64,000 bases of DNA, taken from NCBI GenBank assembly GCA_944474755.1, contig OX104112.1, positions 87,557,756 to 87,621,755 on the forward strand. The letters are read 5' to 3'. This DNA comes from Limnoperna fortunei. Taxonomy: Eukaryota; Mollusca; Bivalvia; Mytilida; Modiolidae. Below, piece by piece: positions 52,953 through 64,000 of the stretch. Every line of letters begins with the position of its first letter. Positions within the stretch are counted from its first letter, which is position 1. The notes under the pieces were generated by a model. It worked only from the letters and a program-made list of their open reading frames with translations. It was not told the origin of the DNA and did not search any database. The position numbers were made by a program, and so were the translations under genes.

Positions 52953-53330
52953 AGATTCCTGGTACAGATGAGTTTACCAGCACACATCTGTAACCCATGC
53001 ATCATCTAGTCAAAATTCATTAAACAAGAAAGTTGTTAAAGTAACATAATACTGTAATGTTCTTGTTTAACGTTCTTTCGGGAATTCTGATTGGATGTCA
53101 GAGACAGTGGAATCTGAAACAATGGAGATTCTATAAGATATCCCAATGTAAAAGTTGTTTATATATATGGAAGAAATAGGTATTTTCATGCACTTTTTTG
53201 TTAAGCCAGTGTGATCTTCCACTGATGATAGAAATTGTTTTATGTCTTTTTGCTCGTTCCGATGCTAAAACATAAACTGCTTCCATTCCTTGACGATTTC
53301 TTGGTCTTTACTAAAAACGTATGTAAGAAA
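52953..53330. mobile_element. longer relative of the element at 20885-21012
   Basis: Bounded by CTGGTACAGATGA with CACATCTG at the left and CTTTACTAAAAACGTATG at the right, as in the shorter copy. Inside is AACAAGAA paired with TTCTTGTT around 53030-53070. Non-coding. The following 53331-53845 shows nothing recognisable. Confidence 0.5.
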
Positions 53331-53845
53331 CTAACTTAAGTTAGAAAAATTTTGAAAAAGAGAATAAGGACAATAGGTTTGTGACAGATGGCAGTTTATA
53401 AGAACAACCATAATATAGTTGTTACTAAATGCTGTTTTAGTGCTAACTTTATACAGGTATATCAACAAATTTAAGCAAGATAAACTATTAAATAATTTTG
53501 TAAGAAAGTTACTGTACATGTATAAGTAAATCTAGAACAATACAGAATATTGTGACTGACATGAATGTGTATTGATCCATAACGACTAGCCATGTAGTCT
53601 GAACTGTGCAATATTTACGCATTTTATTGGATTATATGCTTCTTCTATGTATTACATTTTTATATTTGATTCAAATATTATGATTTATTTTTTTTTAACT
53701 CGGGGATTTTTCTGTTCTCATTGATATTATATATGTTACTGAATAATTTATCAATTTTATTAATTTTGTCTGTTATACAAATCAAAATCAGTAGGCATAT
53801 TCAATTGCTTCCTAACAAATTGAAAAGATCTATGATACACGATGT

Positions 53846-54118
53846 ATTTGAATGTTGGTTTGAATGGTGTTTAATGCCACTTTCAGCAATTTCTCATATA
53901 TATAATGGCATCCAGTTTTTATTGTTGGAGGAAGCCAGTGTACCTGAAAAACAGCATCCGACCTGCAGTAGGAAAACTGGCATTCCTTGCCAATTAAGAT
54001 CGGAGTCGTGTACAACCTGCCCACAGCGAGACTCAAACCCTCAACCTCAGTGTTGACTGACCACGTGATAAATAGTTCATGACTAACTACCTTTACACAG
54101 GGGCCATCGAGGCCCCAA
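53846..54118 (-). mobile_element. tRNA-derived SINE, reverse orientation
   Basis: On the minus strand: GGGGCCTCGATGGCC head, a worn B-box (GGTTTGAGTCTC), GGCAAGGAATGCC and GTACACTGGCTTCCTCC of the central domain, then GAGAAATTGCTGAAAGTGGC and an ATTCAAACCAACATTC tail. Same family as 17397 and 8461. Confidence 0.75.
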
Positions 54119-56229
54119 GGACATGATGTTTATGGTTACTTATGCTACAGATGTTTGTAAAATGCAACATAATGTCACCATTGATAAATTCAAGAGTGAC
54201 TTTTTATGTTTTTAAATAAAATGTGGGTATTTTTTTTCTATAATAAATGTAGACAGTGTAATTAAAATTGTGTTTAAGTGTTAAGATCAATTACATAGAC
54301 AGAGTATAATACTTGTATTATTAGTCATGCTTTAACCCATTTATTGTACAGTAACACTTCTAAAAATTATTAAAGCATTATCTAGTTATTGATGCCATAC
54401 TAAGTATCTAGCTACAAAAATGGGCTATTGGAGGGTAGTAAATCCTTGCTGTTCATGAGCTTAGATCTGCAAAAAATAAGGGAGACGGTTGTTACCTATG
54501 GCTACCTAACATGTTTGCATAATGCATTTAACTGATTTAAATATTTTACAATATTGTATGCTATAAATATGGTTCTGTACTTGACATATATAACATAGAT
54601 TTGGATATTGCTTGGCTGGAAGACTATCTTGTTTTAACTTATTCTTAAATACGCAACATTTTTTTAAGTGATAAATTGTTGTAATTCATAACATTTTTTT
54701 TTCAAATTTATCTGTTAACTAACTTTACATTCAAATAGAATACTATTATTTTTTACCAGAGTAAAATCTGTGGTTTGTTAACTTAACCATTTTAGTTTGC
54801 AGTCTACCATCTAATTAAGTGAATAAAAACCAGAGTGTCTTCCAAATAACAATATGGAGGTATAATTGGAAATTTAAAATCTAAACTTATTATTCCATTT
54901 TATTTTTTAACAAATAGGGGATAGTTCTTCTAAACAACACTATATTTTATTGACATTCACATGTCAAATCCATAAATTACATATATCTGGCACTGTATAA
55001 TATAAAGCATTTAAAAATGTTAACAGTGCAATATCAAGAAATAAGTATAAAACATGTGCAATGTAAAATAATAAAACTGCAATAATATTATTCATTTCTA
55101 GTACTTGTTTTTTATCTTGTTTGACGGAAAGTATGGATGAGCTACCACCATCATTTTTCATCTGTCTTCAGTCCATTGTTAGTACACTTAAAATCTCCAA
55201 TTTCACTGGGTGTTGGGTGGTTTTTAACTTTTTATTCGTATGAATGATCCTTGAAAGACCCTACCAAATTTACAGCCTTCCAAGCAAAAAAGATGGCCTC
55301 CATTACATACAATCATGTAATTGGCAGAATCTGCTTTATTATTCAGTGAGCTGTAGTCTTTTAAAGAGAAGTAGTTCAACATAATTTTTGTGTTTTTCTG
55401 CTATATGAATCGTTTGGATTGATAAACGGTACCCTGATCTATCGTCTCATCAGACACCACCGGAATCATCTGAAGCAAACATGGCAAGAATGGTCATCAG
55501 ACTGTATCCCGGTCTGATGGCCTAAGCACAGAAAATCCTTTGGTTAAGCTTATTCTACTTTATTTTCAGCAAAACGAAGCTCGAATTTATGAATAGTTTC
55601 AGATATTTATTGCTTTCTAACAAAAAGTGAATAATTAGGTCGAATGCAATACTTTCACATACACAGAAAATAAATAAAAAATTTATCCTAGAACACAAGG
55701 CCAAATTAAACTAAAGGTTATAAAGGATGAACCCTATCATATTTATTCAATTTGTATCCAATAGTTTTGTTCTCGGACCAAGATTCCTTAAAATGGTCAT
55801 TCTTTGTTTATTTCAGCTTTTATATCGGCAAAATCAGCTCAAATTCGAACTTGTCTCATGAAAACAAGTAGGTAGCAAATTCTAGATTTTTCTCCAATAC
55901 AGAATGCTTTTATTTCCTCATTTATCCGGAAAGTTAATACAACTCCAATCACTTGTTTTAGATGTGTTGCAAAGGTTTGAATGCTTATGCAATCATATGT
56001 TATTTGATTTGGAAAACTAATGATTCGGGATATAAAAAAGACAAAATAAGAGGTGTCAAGTGTTAATGTATAGTTACGAATCTGTACAATCATATAATAG
56101 CAAAGTCCTTTGTTTGATGTAAGAAACCCCAACTTAGTTTAGATCAAAGTAGTTAATTCAGTAGCTCTTGTCTAGCATTAAGCTTCAGAGGAGTTATGAG
56201 GCGCAAGTCTTTTACAACAGTATAATAAC
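54119..56229. other. intergenic, no gene recognised
   Basis: AT-rich, with short open frames only. A GC-richer patch at about 55421-55536 is open in two forward frames and contains CATCAGAC...GTCTGATG as an inverted pair. No family could be assigned. Confidence 0.45.
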
Positions 56230-56660
56230 AAGGTTTATTGTTTGTTTGATTGATTGATTGATTGATTGGATGTTTGCTTTACGTCCAGCGAGCAGTATTT
56301 CAGCTATATTCAGGACGGGGACAACTTAACAAACAAAACATCAATTGAAAAAGGGGTGGGATGGGACACAGGGAACACAATTTTGACTGCCACTGGAAAA
56401 GTACGGCGTATTGGGTAGGATCGGAGAATTTAGCCTTTTGTAGCGGCCACAATGAGCCTACTCAGTCGAAATCTACAAAAGGGATCTTTATCGTGCAAGG
56501 AGAGTGGCACTCTCCAAACACGTTACCCACTTTGGTCCGCTGCCATGCTTTCCGTATAATGACCTGACAACCCCCAACGAGAGGGACTTCCCTATCCGCC
56601 ACCCGGGTTAGCGCTGGCTGCTCTGTGGGTCGAGCACTGGGAACCGTCCCAGTATGGTCC
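56230..56660 (-). mobile_element. SINE/LINE 3' family with (ATCA)n tail, reverse orientation
   Basis: The tail lies at the left ((TGAT)n, 56246-56268), followed by TTTACGTCCAGCGAGCAGTA and TTTCAGCTATATTCAGGACG, the reverse of the block seen at 28540-28600. It extends further 5' than the copy at 28370 and contains GCCTTTTGTAGCGGCC, GGATCTTTATCGTGCA and a GC-rich end near 56600. Confidence 0.75.
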
Positions 56661-57322
56661 CAGCCATTGTTTGAGAGTAGAATCTTAAATCAATAGGTGG
56701 ACAATACCACTATATACTTCAGAATCTAATAGCTTCATTTAATTGCAAACAATGATTTCAGAGGAGTTGTGATTAAGGGATGAATACTATTTTATACAAT
56801 TATATCATACACTGGTTATGCCTGTCAACACCAAAGCTGTTGATATCAGAAATTCCCGTTCGTAATGTTAATAAGAGAATGTCGCACATTTTTTGTTTAC
56901 CTCTAGCTACAAGTCAAGTTGGAATATTGCCATCTCTTTGTTTCGTTTTTTTTTGTGGTAACATAACATCACAAACACTACAGATCAATTTGAAATAAAC
57001 GATGCATGCTTGTTTAGTAATTCAGTATAAATGATGAACAAAGGTTCTTGTCTTGACCAGCAAAATTACAGCAGTCATAAGCAATTATTATTTCTAAGTT
57101 CTGGCGTTCTTTCTAAATACAGGGCAGGCTAAATAGTACTTTGCAAGATTGAAGTTTGGTAAATTTTCTTTACGAAAATTCATTTTATGATCATACTTCA
57201 ATCATACGCTAGTTATTCTTTTTTATATTGCAGAATAACCCATATTTTAGGGTTTTTTTTTTTCATTTTATTTTCTTGTAAACAACCTTTTCGACATACT
57301 AATTGTTTAGTTTTGGTTTCAG

Positions 57323-57445
57323 CGCCAGTGATAGATTAAGATTATTAGCACGAATAATCGTACCCTCGCTTTTTTTGGCGACAAATCTGACAAATCACAA
57401 AACAAACTTCGGATTATACATCGGCAGCAAAATTCGGCTAAATAG
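57323..57445 (+). pseudogene. FGF-like exon fragment (tentative)
   Basis: After an acceptor-like TTTGGTTTCAG (ending 57322), the only open frame reads ARIIVPS, then 15 residues, then GLYIGSKIR. The middle of FGF8/17/18-type ligands has A-K-L-I-V and G-L-Y-I at the same ungapped spacing. The frame then meets TAG at 57445 with no GT donor before it, so it is either a broken exon, an exon with an unseen donor, or chance. It is read together with the frame at 57783. Confidence 0.3.
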
Positions 57446-57782
57446 ATTATAGGAAAGAAGCGTTAGGTAGAATAAATTGTATTACCTTGGTGTCTTTGAT
57501 GACATTTTATTTGTTTAATCCTATCATTTGAACTATATATAAGGACGAAATGTATTTTCTCACGAATACTGAATATAAATTATCTACAAAATGTCCCCAT
57601 TTCGTGCTGTTTAGACTTCCAATAAGACAGTCACTTGCAATACTTCGTTTGTTGTGATATCTTTCTCGGGTGATGGACACAGTTTCTCTGGAACCTCGGG
57701 TTCGTTTCTTGGATCTTGCTCGAAAGATATAAACGTATAAAGTATTTTAAAGATTTCAGTAAAACAAACTATTTTTATACAA

Positions 57783-58196
57783 TTGATGTTTTGGATCGCA
57801 ATTATTAGAGTGGTATTAATATTATGTTATCAAACCGATAAAAATAATGTGACAGTGAGACGACGCAAATTTTCCTTTTGTGTGGTAATATTCCAGCAAG
57901 GCATGCTTATCGGTCCAACAAATGATGACTGCTATTTTGATTTCTTGACGTCTACTTTCGTTCGAGACCATCACGCCGACATGGTCATTAATCTGAAACA
58001 TACGATAGCATCCCTTTGGTTATATATGAATACAGTCGTCATGGATAGTAGACGTCGCAAGCACTACGAAAGAGTCATTAAAACCCGTGAGGATAACAAA
58101 TTTTGTAGATTTTCGAAGAAACGTACGATAATGTCTATGATAAATACCCATAAAAACACTTTATATGTTAAAATTAGTAAAACAGGCCAACGTTAA
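57783..58196 (+). CDS. small ORF, possible divergent FGF C-terminal exon
   Basis: 137 codons. The first 17 residues are hydrophobic (MMFWIAIIRVVLILCYQ), and a TATA-like TATATATAAGG lies about 240 bases upstream, so a short secreted protein is one reading. Alternatively an acceptor TATTCCAG ending at 57896 begins an exon at codon Q39. From there, GMLIG, NDDCYFDF, WLYMN, DSRRRK, KTREDNKFCRF and SKKR follow the order of the FGF C-terminal half (G-x-L-x-G, D-C-x-F, W-[FY], basic loop, F-x-K-R), with two insertions of about 6-7 residues. Identity is low and the intron is about five codons off the usual FGF position. Unproven. Confidence 0.35.
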   Translation: MMFWIAIIRVVLILCYQTDKNNVTVRRRKFSFCVVIFQQGMLIGPTNDDCYFDFLTSTFVRDHHADMVINLKHTIASLWLYMNTVVMDSRRRKHYERVIKTREDNKFCRFSKKRTIMSMINTHKNTLYVKISKTGQR

Positions 58197-58831
58197 TGTA
58201 CAATTCTTTTTCGTGGAAATATCCACCGAGATTCCTTTTTGCTATTTATACAAATCGATACCCGAGTCTCTCATAAAGACATAGCTACATTATTGAAGAC
58301 ATTGCTTCAGCATTTGGTGAAAATCAAACTGAAGTTCGGAAACTCTCATATAAAAGACAATGTTTGTTTTTAAAAGTTGTTCCCTGCCAATTACATATTT
58401 AGTACAAGTTTTAAAACTTGATCGAAAATCTGTACAAGTGTAATGAAAAACTTAACTTCCGAAATACTAAACATTCACCTAGAATTGTATAATAAAAAAA
58501 CAGGGAAATTTGTGCGCAGCTTATTTACGAAAGAAAAGATACAATAACGTCTGGTGAGTTTATTTAGAGAGGATTCTAGCAACCTTCAACCACTTTTCAA
58601 ACAGGACTTGCAACTGAAAGAGAAAAAAACGATTACATGCCATGAGAAATAAACTACTACTTCAAAATACAGGACTGTTCTACTCTAGTTTAATTACTTA
58701 TAGTTGTTGCCTTACAATCGATTTGTTTTAAAGTTCGTTTAATGAACCTAAATATTTAAAGCTTTTACTAGAGTCTTGTAAACTGAAAGTAATGTTCTTG
58801 CTTAAGAAAAATAAATAATTGCCAATGCTTA

Positions 58832-58907
58832 GTAACTCATCTTCGCTAGCCAAGTGTTACGATCAGGAGTATCGGATTGTAACCCTTGGCAAGCGAAGAT
58901 GTTAGTA
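58832..58907. mobile_element. foldback / MITE hairpin
   Basis: CATCTTCGCTAGCCAAG and CTTGGCAAGCGAAGATG pair with one mismatch, and the pairing extends through GTTAC/GTAAC to about 30 bp arms around a short loop. It probably represents a minimal non-autonomous DNA element. The region 58197-58831 shows nothing else. Confidence 0.65.
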
Positions 58908-59019
58908 AATATGCTTAGTTTTCTTACATGTCTTAGTATTTCGTGTAAATATAAACATTAGTGACAAACAAGATTCTAAATAATTCAATTACAATAACCT
59001 TTATTTTTACCTGTTATGT

Positions 59020-61107
59020 TTATCCTGGCAGGTAAGTGTTTGATGGTGGTATATATGTTCCATCTCCTCTTACAATGGTACTACCGCTACCTCCAGCTGG
59101 ATAAGTTGGATAACTGCTACCACTAGCATATACTGGTGCACTTCCTGAGGAGTATATTGGTGACCCACTGGAGTAAATTGGGGCGCTTCCACCAGAGTAC
59201 ACTGGTGCAGAGTTAGATAACCAGCCTGTCTCAACTGATGGTCCCAACACTGCGTTGTTTGTGGGATAGGAAGGATATGGGTCGGCATAGACTGGGACTT
59301 GTCTGGCCACTGTCTGTGTCTGGTACTCTACTTGTGGGACGTTCTGATATTCTATGGTAGGGACATTGCGAACCACATTCTGATATTCTACTACTGGTGT
59401 CTGAATAACTGTAATATGATAAATATATGAATATGAATAATGTGCACATGATGACTGTTTTTACGTTAACATGACAATTTAAGGCTTAGGTTTCCCCTGT
59501 TCTCGGTTGAATGGATTTCTAGCTTAGTATTAACAAGGTTTAAACAAAGAACATTCCTGGGATCTCCAAAAACAAAAAAGGGAGAACATTATCAGGACTA
59601 GAAACTATATTCTAGTGAGGCGCGTATGCAGTATTTTGTATTTAAGACAGGGGCGGGGGGGGGGGGGGGGGGCGGTTAGAGGAAAATGCGGTGGGGGGTT
59701 TCAATCTAGTTTAATTTTGAATAAGATTTGTATTTTTTAAAACCCCTTCCTACTAAGGTGTAAAGTACACACCGCTGATAATCTAATTTCAAGTAACAGA
59801 TAAAAAAGAGCGAGTAATTACAAAACACTAAAACACTAAAGAAAGTTGTTGAAAAACATAGATTTTCTCACTTTAAAGTATTAAATAGCATAAGTTTTAA
59901 ATGAGTATTAAAGTTCACCCTTTCCGTAGAAAAGTCAGTCAGTTTTCCAATAAAAACAAATATAGAATTTCTTAATTTTTGAATGCTTTCAATGGTTTTT
60001 TTATTATTTAAAAGGGTAGTACGTATTTAAAACTAAAGATGCACAAATATATTATGTTTATGACTTTAAATAACATCATTTATAGTTACCAGCTATGTTT
60101 CGACTGCCCCCTAGCCCTGAAACAATAATAATTACATCACAAGTTACTGGGTCGTGCGTTTTAGGTGTGAGATTTGATACAATCACATAACTAGATCAGA
60201 TTATTAACATTTTTCGGCAATACCCATAAGTAATATCCACTTATTCGCTGCCAAGTTTCTACGGCAGACCTGAGGCACAATGTTACAGTGTTTTTAAGTT
60301 CAAATACACGGATAGTTTTATAATTGATTGATGACGGTCGGATCACTGACAAGTATATCTCTGGGAAATATTTGTGTAATAATCGCACATTTCCTACAAG
60401 TTTTTCATTTTTGCTAGATCAAGAAGTTGAGGAAAGTTTAATGCTCTATGATATGATAACGACGCTTTGTTCTGATGTTTTCTCCTACTTGTGACATACA
60501 GATTGAATAATTATCATCATGTTATACAGGGAACATATATGGCTGACAAGCTAAGTCAGTAAACAATAAGAGCATTTATATATTTGTTTACATATAACTA
60601 GTTGTTTTACGCATACAAAATGAATAAAATAATAATAAAGGAAAACAAATCAATCAGCATAACATACAGAAAATAATGAATGCACTTGTAAAAAATTGTA
60701 TTTTTAAATAAGTGACCACGGCACAATTTATATAGTAACAGATTTTTTTGTATCCACCTAAACGAAACATATATTACCTGAACCTCCGCCTAATCCACCA
60801 ACGCCGAAGCCTCCTGCGTATCCACCACCACCACCACCGTATCCATCGCCTAATCCTCCTCCGTATCCACCGCCACCATATCCACCATCGCCGAATCCTC
60901 CTCCGTATTTACCACCACCATATCCCCCTTCATATCCGCCACGCAATAAACCAGCCAGAAAATTAGAGGAACCATATCCACCATCTCCGTATCCGCTATA
61001 CGTCAAACCCTGTCCATAACCACCCCCATATCCTTTACTGTATCCACCAGCATGAGCTTTACACACGAACAGCGTTAGGCAGATCAGCAGGAAATACTTT
61101 ACCATTT
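59020..61107 (-). CDS. secreted Gly/Tyr/Ser-rich structural-type protein (3 coding exons)
   Basis: Minus-strand exons 61107-60778, 60116-60090 and 59408-59020 (ATG 61105-61103, stop TAA 59022-59020) give a 247-residue product. Residues 1-19 (MVKYFLLICLTLFVCKAHA) are a clear signal peptide. Residues 20-109 are dominated by GGYGGG-type repeats. The 27-nt middle exon has a strong acceptor (TTATTGTTTCAG) and donor (CTG|GTAACT), keeps the frame and adds GLGGSRNIA. The last exon has paired TPVVEYQNV, PTIEYQNV and PQVEYQTQ units, then repeats of SAPVYSSGS type and a TYPAGGSGS tail. Such low-complexity secreted proteins serve as extracellular or shell/byssal/cuticle matrix in molluscs; the exact role is unknown. 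A donor at 61340 (AAAG|GTATGT) and an acceptor two bases before the ATG suggest a non-coding first exon near 61341-61380. Confidence 0.8.
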
Positions 61108-61726
61108 CTGCCGAAAAATACATGTTAACTAAAGATTAAAAATTAAATTACCACTTGCATTGTGATTAGCTTGCGTTAGAACTTAAAAAGAAAATAAAAA
61201 TAAAAAGTAAATGAACAGCAAGATTTTTGTTCTACAGTAAAATGATAAAAATCAATGTATATATAGATTATTTCTGTTCAAGAGCTGAAAGGAATTAAAG
61301 AAAACATTAATTTCTAAATTACAGTTCGTTTGATACATACCTTTAAAGCCCTAAGTTCCAAAATGAAGAGAAAAATTACCTCTTATGATCTTGTATGATT
61401 CATGTCACGTGACTATCTTCGAAGTCTGAGAACTGGTTGTACTGTGACGAATTTTGATTGATCGGTTTGCAGATTTGACAACTTTCCGCATTTGCCATAA
61501 CGACAAAGATACGTGCACCAATAGTAAAACACGAAAAAAGTGCATGGACTGTTTGCCGTATGTATGGCGTGGGTTTAAATTTAGCTTGAATCATAAACGA
61601 CAGTAGATTGCATAGCCGTATAAATAATTGAGAATGAATAATCGACATAATGACATTACAGTAAGATTCTTTGAGGGTTGTTAATGACCATATTCATTTT
61701 AAAACAAGAAAACAATATGTTATGTA

Positions 61727-61746
61727 TATATATATATATATATATC
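61727..61746. repeat. (TA)n microsatellite
   Basis: About ten TA units. The surrounding 61108-62103 interval beyond the putative 5' UTR exon shows no other feature. Confidence 0.8.
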
Positions 61747-62103
61747 CGTTTTTGTGTTTTGGGTGTTTGTGTTGCTCGGTGTATCCGTGTCCAAATCCAG
61801 GTTTGTAATCGTCCCTTGAATGTTGGTTCTTGTTGGTCGGTCGGTTTCCATTCAATTGTTTATAATATTTATTGTTAACGTATATACTGTTAAGAAGTCA
61901 TTTATAATTATCGTTATTTTTCTTCTGTGGAAGTCAACCCTACTATGAAAGGTCGCCGTGTTATACGGTAATAAATATATCAATGTAATAATTTAAATTT
62001 AAAAGTTAAAACACTAAAAGTATAAAGTTAAACAAAATATAAATGATAAAGGTAATGCACAAGACAATTATTTTCTTATGCATGCATATTCTACACTATT
62101 TAT

Positions 62104-62284
62104 GTAATAGTAACTTGTGTGTAGGGCTGTATCCAGAATTACGGACGGATGAAGGACCCGATATGGACCGTTTATCTTGTTACAGCCCGAGCCAAAGGCG
62201 AGGGCTGTAACAATTAAACGGTCCGCATCGGGTCCTTCAGAAGTCCGTAATTCTGATACAGCCATACACACAAGTTACTATTAC
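62104..62284. mobile_element. 181-bp foldback element with ~80-bp arms
   Basis: Arms start GTAATAGTAACTTGTGTG and end GTTACAGCCC, meeting their near-perfect reverse complements across a 13-base spacer. It contains GGCTGTATC and GGCTGTAAC words that are repeated in the cluster at 62497. Confidence 0.85.
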
Positions 62285-62496
62285 TTTTATTTCATTGAAA
62301 ACATTAGAAAACAAAGAAGTTCAATAGTATACAAGACAAAATGAACTTTGTTTACCTGTAATTGTTTAGCATTTGTGCTAAATAATATGTTCTGTTGATA
62401 TTTTACAAGTTTTACATTTTGTTTAGTAATTAGCAATCTATTTACATTTGTTTGTGGCACCTGAAAATTGAAAATTCCAATAACCTTTTTTTGATC

Positions 62497-62592
62497 GGGC
62501 TGTATCACCGTTACAGCCAGGGCTGTATCAAACTTAGGGCTGTAACAGTAGATTGGATACAGCCCGTTTGCTGATACAGCCCTGCTGAGTCT
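62497..62592. repeat. GGGCTGTAWC motif cluster
   Basis: GGGCTGTATC, GGGCTGTAAC and their complements GATACAGCCC and GTTACAGCC occur six times within 96 bases in both orientations. The same words end the arms of the foldback at 62104, so both probably derive from one element family. Confidence 0.7.
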
Positions 62593-63211
62593 TTTATTCT
62601 TAAACACATTAACTGTAGCTGAAAATATATACTGCAAATTATCCAATGGAATGGTTTGTTACATTATTGATATGAAATAACTATAAACATGGTAAGGCAC
62701 GCACGTGGACCAAGAAAATTATTTTATCTATTGTTTACGAAGCTGCTCCAGGTTAAAAGTTTTGATATTCTAAAAGCAATATTTACAAATTGTGTTTACA
62801 AGGAGGAATTACAATTGCTAAAATAACAGAATTTAAGGAGCTCAGAAAGGTGTCACCAAAGAATGAGGATAACAAATAAAATAATGTTACTACATACATT
62901 TTAACTAGTTAACTGAATGTATAGCTTTAGGACCCGACCTACTGACTAACCAACCATACCAGAAAATCGAATGTTACAAGTGTGATAAATCGCACTGACA
63001 AGGAAGTCGCAATTATTTGACAACTTCACTTCACAAAGTACGGACATATTTAGAACAATTTTTATATACATTTAATCTGTTAAGAAGCATACAGATTTCT
63101 CTACAACCAACTAATATAGCCCTTCAATTATAATGTCTGTATACATCGTTGTCATATTAATTTTTATCGAAACGTGACATTATGTGGTATAGAATAATAT
63201 GAAAATGCTGC

Positions 63212-63427
63212 TTGATCGTTCAACTTTCAAAAAATTTCACAGTAAAGAAGAAAATTGTTTGTTTGTGGTTTCGCGACTTTCAGCGATTCTTCAGTTATAT
63301 CACTGCGTCCTGTCGTCACGTTTTTATGACAGGAAACCAGAGTACACGGAGAAAAACCCGAAGTAAATCCAGGAGAAGATACGACCCAGCTATGTACATA
63401 CAATATCTGTACTTGTCAGAAAAGTGA
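63212..63427 (+). other. unassigned 71-codon ORF with basic tail
   Basis: An open frame that includes an acceptor-like TTCTTCAG at about 63293 and a strongly basic segment (STRRKTRSKSRRRY) before its stop. No family was recognised. It could be a 3' terminal exon or chance. The rest of 62593-64000 shows nothing recognisable. Confidence 0.15.
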
Positions 63428-64000
63428 GCGAGACTTATGAAGTGGTAGTTGTGCGAGGCTCTTCTGAGCTATCCTTTGTGTTTAGGAAGGTTGTATTATC
63501 TTTTATGGAAAAAAACATTTTATTAATTTTATAACTAAAAGTCATGATGATATATTGTTCGAAAATGTTGCCGCGTAATCTAGGGATAACATGACACGAA
63601 TAGGCAACATGTTGTAAACCAGACTAAAATACTAAATTGAGGACAAGTGTACGCGGAGACCTTAAATACGGTCACCAACTAAACATTATTCGTATGCCTT
63701 CATTGAAAAGCAAATGTAATGATTGCAGAACAAATGTACTGTATTGGTACCTATAGACCAAAAGCAGTTAAATGTTGATATATTTCATATAAGACAGTTC
63801 AATTAGAATCTCCTTCAAACTTAGCACACAGAATAATTTCACAATCGTTTTGTGTGTATTTACATCAGTGGCTTTCGTTTTATGTGTGTGTTTACATCAG
63901 TTGCAATTTTTTGTGGATATTATATGTTGGTTTGTTTTACAATTTAAACATACATTTGTAATGAATTGCAAACAAATCTTAAATATTAAACATAGAAACG

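Noticed and set aside
55421..55540. Possible neuropeptide-like reading (KR-YP...MAR)
   Set aside because: The frame has a stop just upstream and another just downstream, with no signal peptide or splice sites; a second forward frame is equally open.
57650..57730. Minus-strand open stretch with a Pro/Glu-rich translation
   Set aside because: Short, without start, splice sites or family match.

Overview
The window looks like nuclear DNA of a mollusc, most likely a bivalve. It is AT-rich, and its genes are split by GT-AG introns. It holds tRNA-derived SINEs, non-LTR retrotransposons, Mutator-like relics and several interspersed families whose tandem cores have 146-167 bp units, a style familiar from bivalve genomes. 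The genus cannot be fixed from sequence alone.

Three genes are well supported. (1) The 3' part of WDR7 (rabconnectin-3 beta), + strand, 1112-19110: twelve exons encode about 901 residues ending in the C-terminal WD repeats. Upstream exons lie outside the window. (2) A complete BTB-BACK-kelch (KLHL) gene, + strand, 46927-51638, three coding exons, 588 residues, with a probable 5' non-coding exon further upstream. (3) A secreted Gly/Tyr/Ser-rich structural-type protein, - strand, 61107-59020, with a signal-peptide/glycine-rich exon, a predicted 27-nt microexon and a Tyr/Pro/Ser-rich last exon. A fourth, tentative locus at 57323-58196 (+) resembles two consecutive pieces of an FGF ligand; it may be divergent or broken.

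Most of the rest is mobile DNA. From 19.1 to 46.5 kb there is no convincing host gene, only a nested pile of transposable elements. Two groups stand out. Group 1: three sequence-unrelated families (A: 12059, 22823, 42234, 44321, 51750; B: 13661; C: 208) share one plan: a T-tract target, a 5' hairpin (GAA or similar loop), often a short GC-rich simple repeat, a core with 146-167 bp tandem units, a 3' copy of the first 10-11 bases in inverse orientation, and a 3' terminal mini-hairpin. This matches the plan of Helentron-associated non-autonomous elements (HINE/DINE-1/pearl type). Group 2: seven elements (21606, 22455, 35137, 37484, 39142, 41660, 47301) end in inverted clusters of an imperfectly repeated 12-20 bp motif, a different motif in each. 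One of them encloses a Mutator-like transposase relic.

Nested insertions give a relative history. A family A element split the reverse transcriptase of a LINE, which itself lies inside a group 2 element. Another family A element lies inside a second group 2 element. A group 2 element sits in KLHL intron 1. A 5'-truncated LINE at 36.6-37.3 kb keeps a perfect 15-bp target duplication.

Limits: exon borders were set by eye from splice consensus and remembered family sequences, with no alignment or transcript data. Family names for repeats are inferences.
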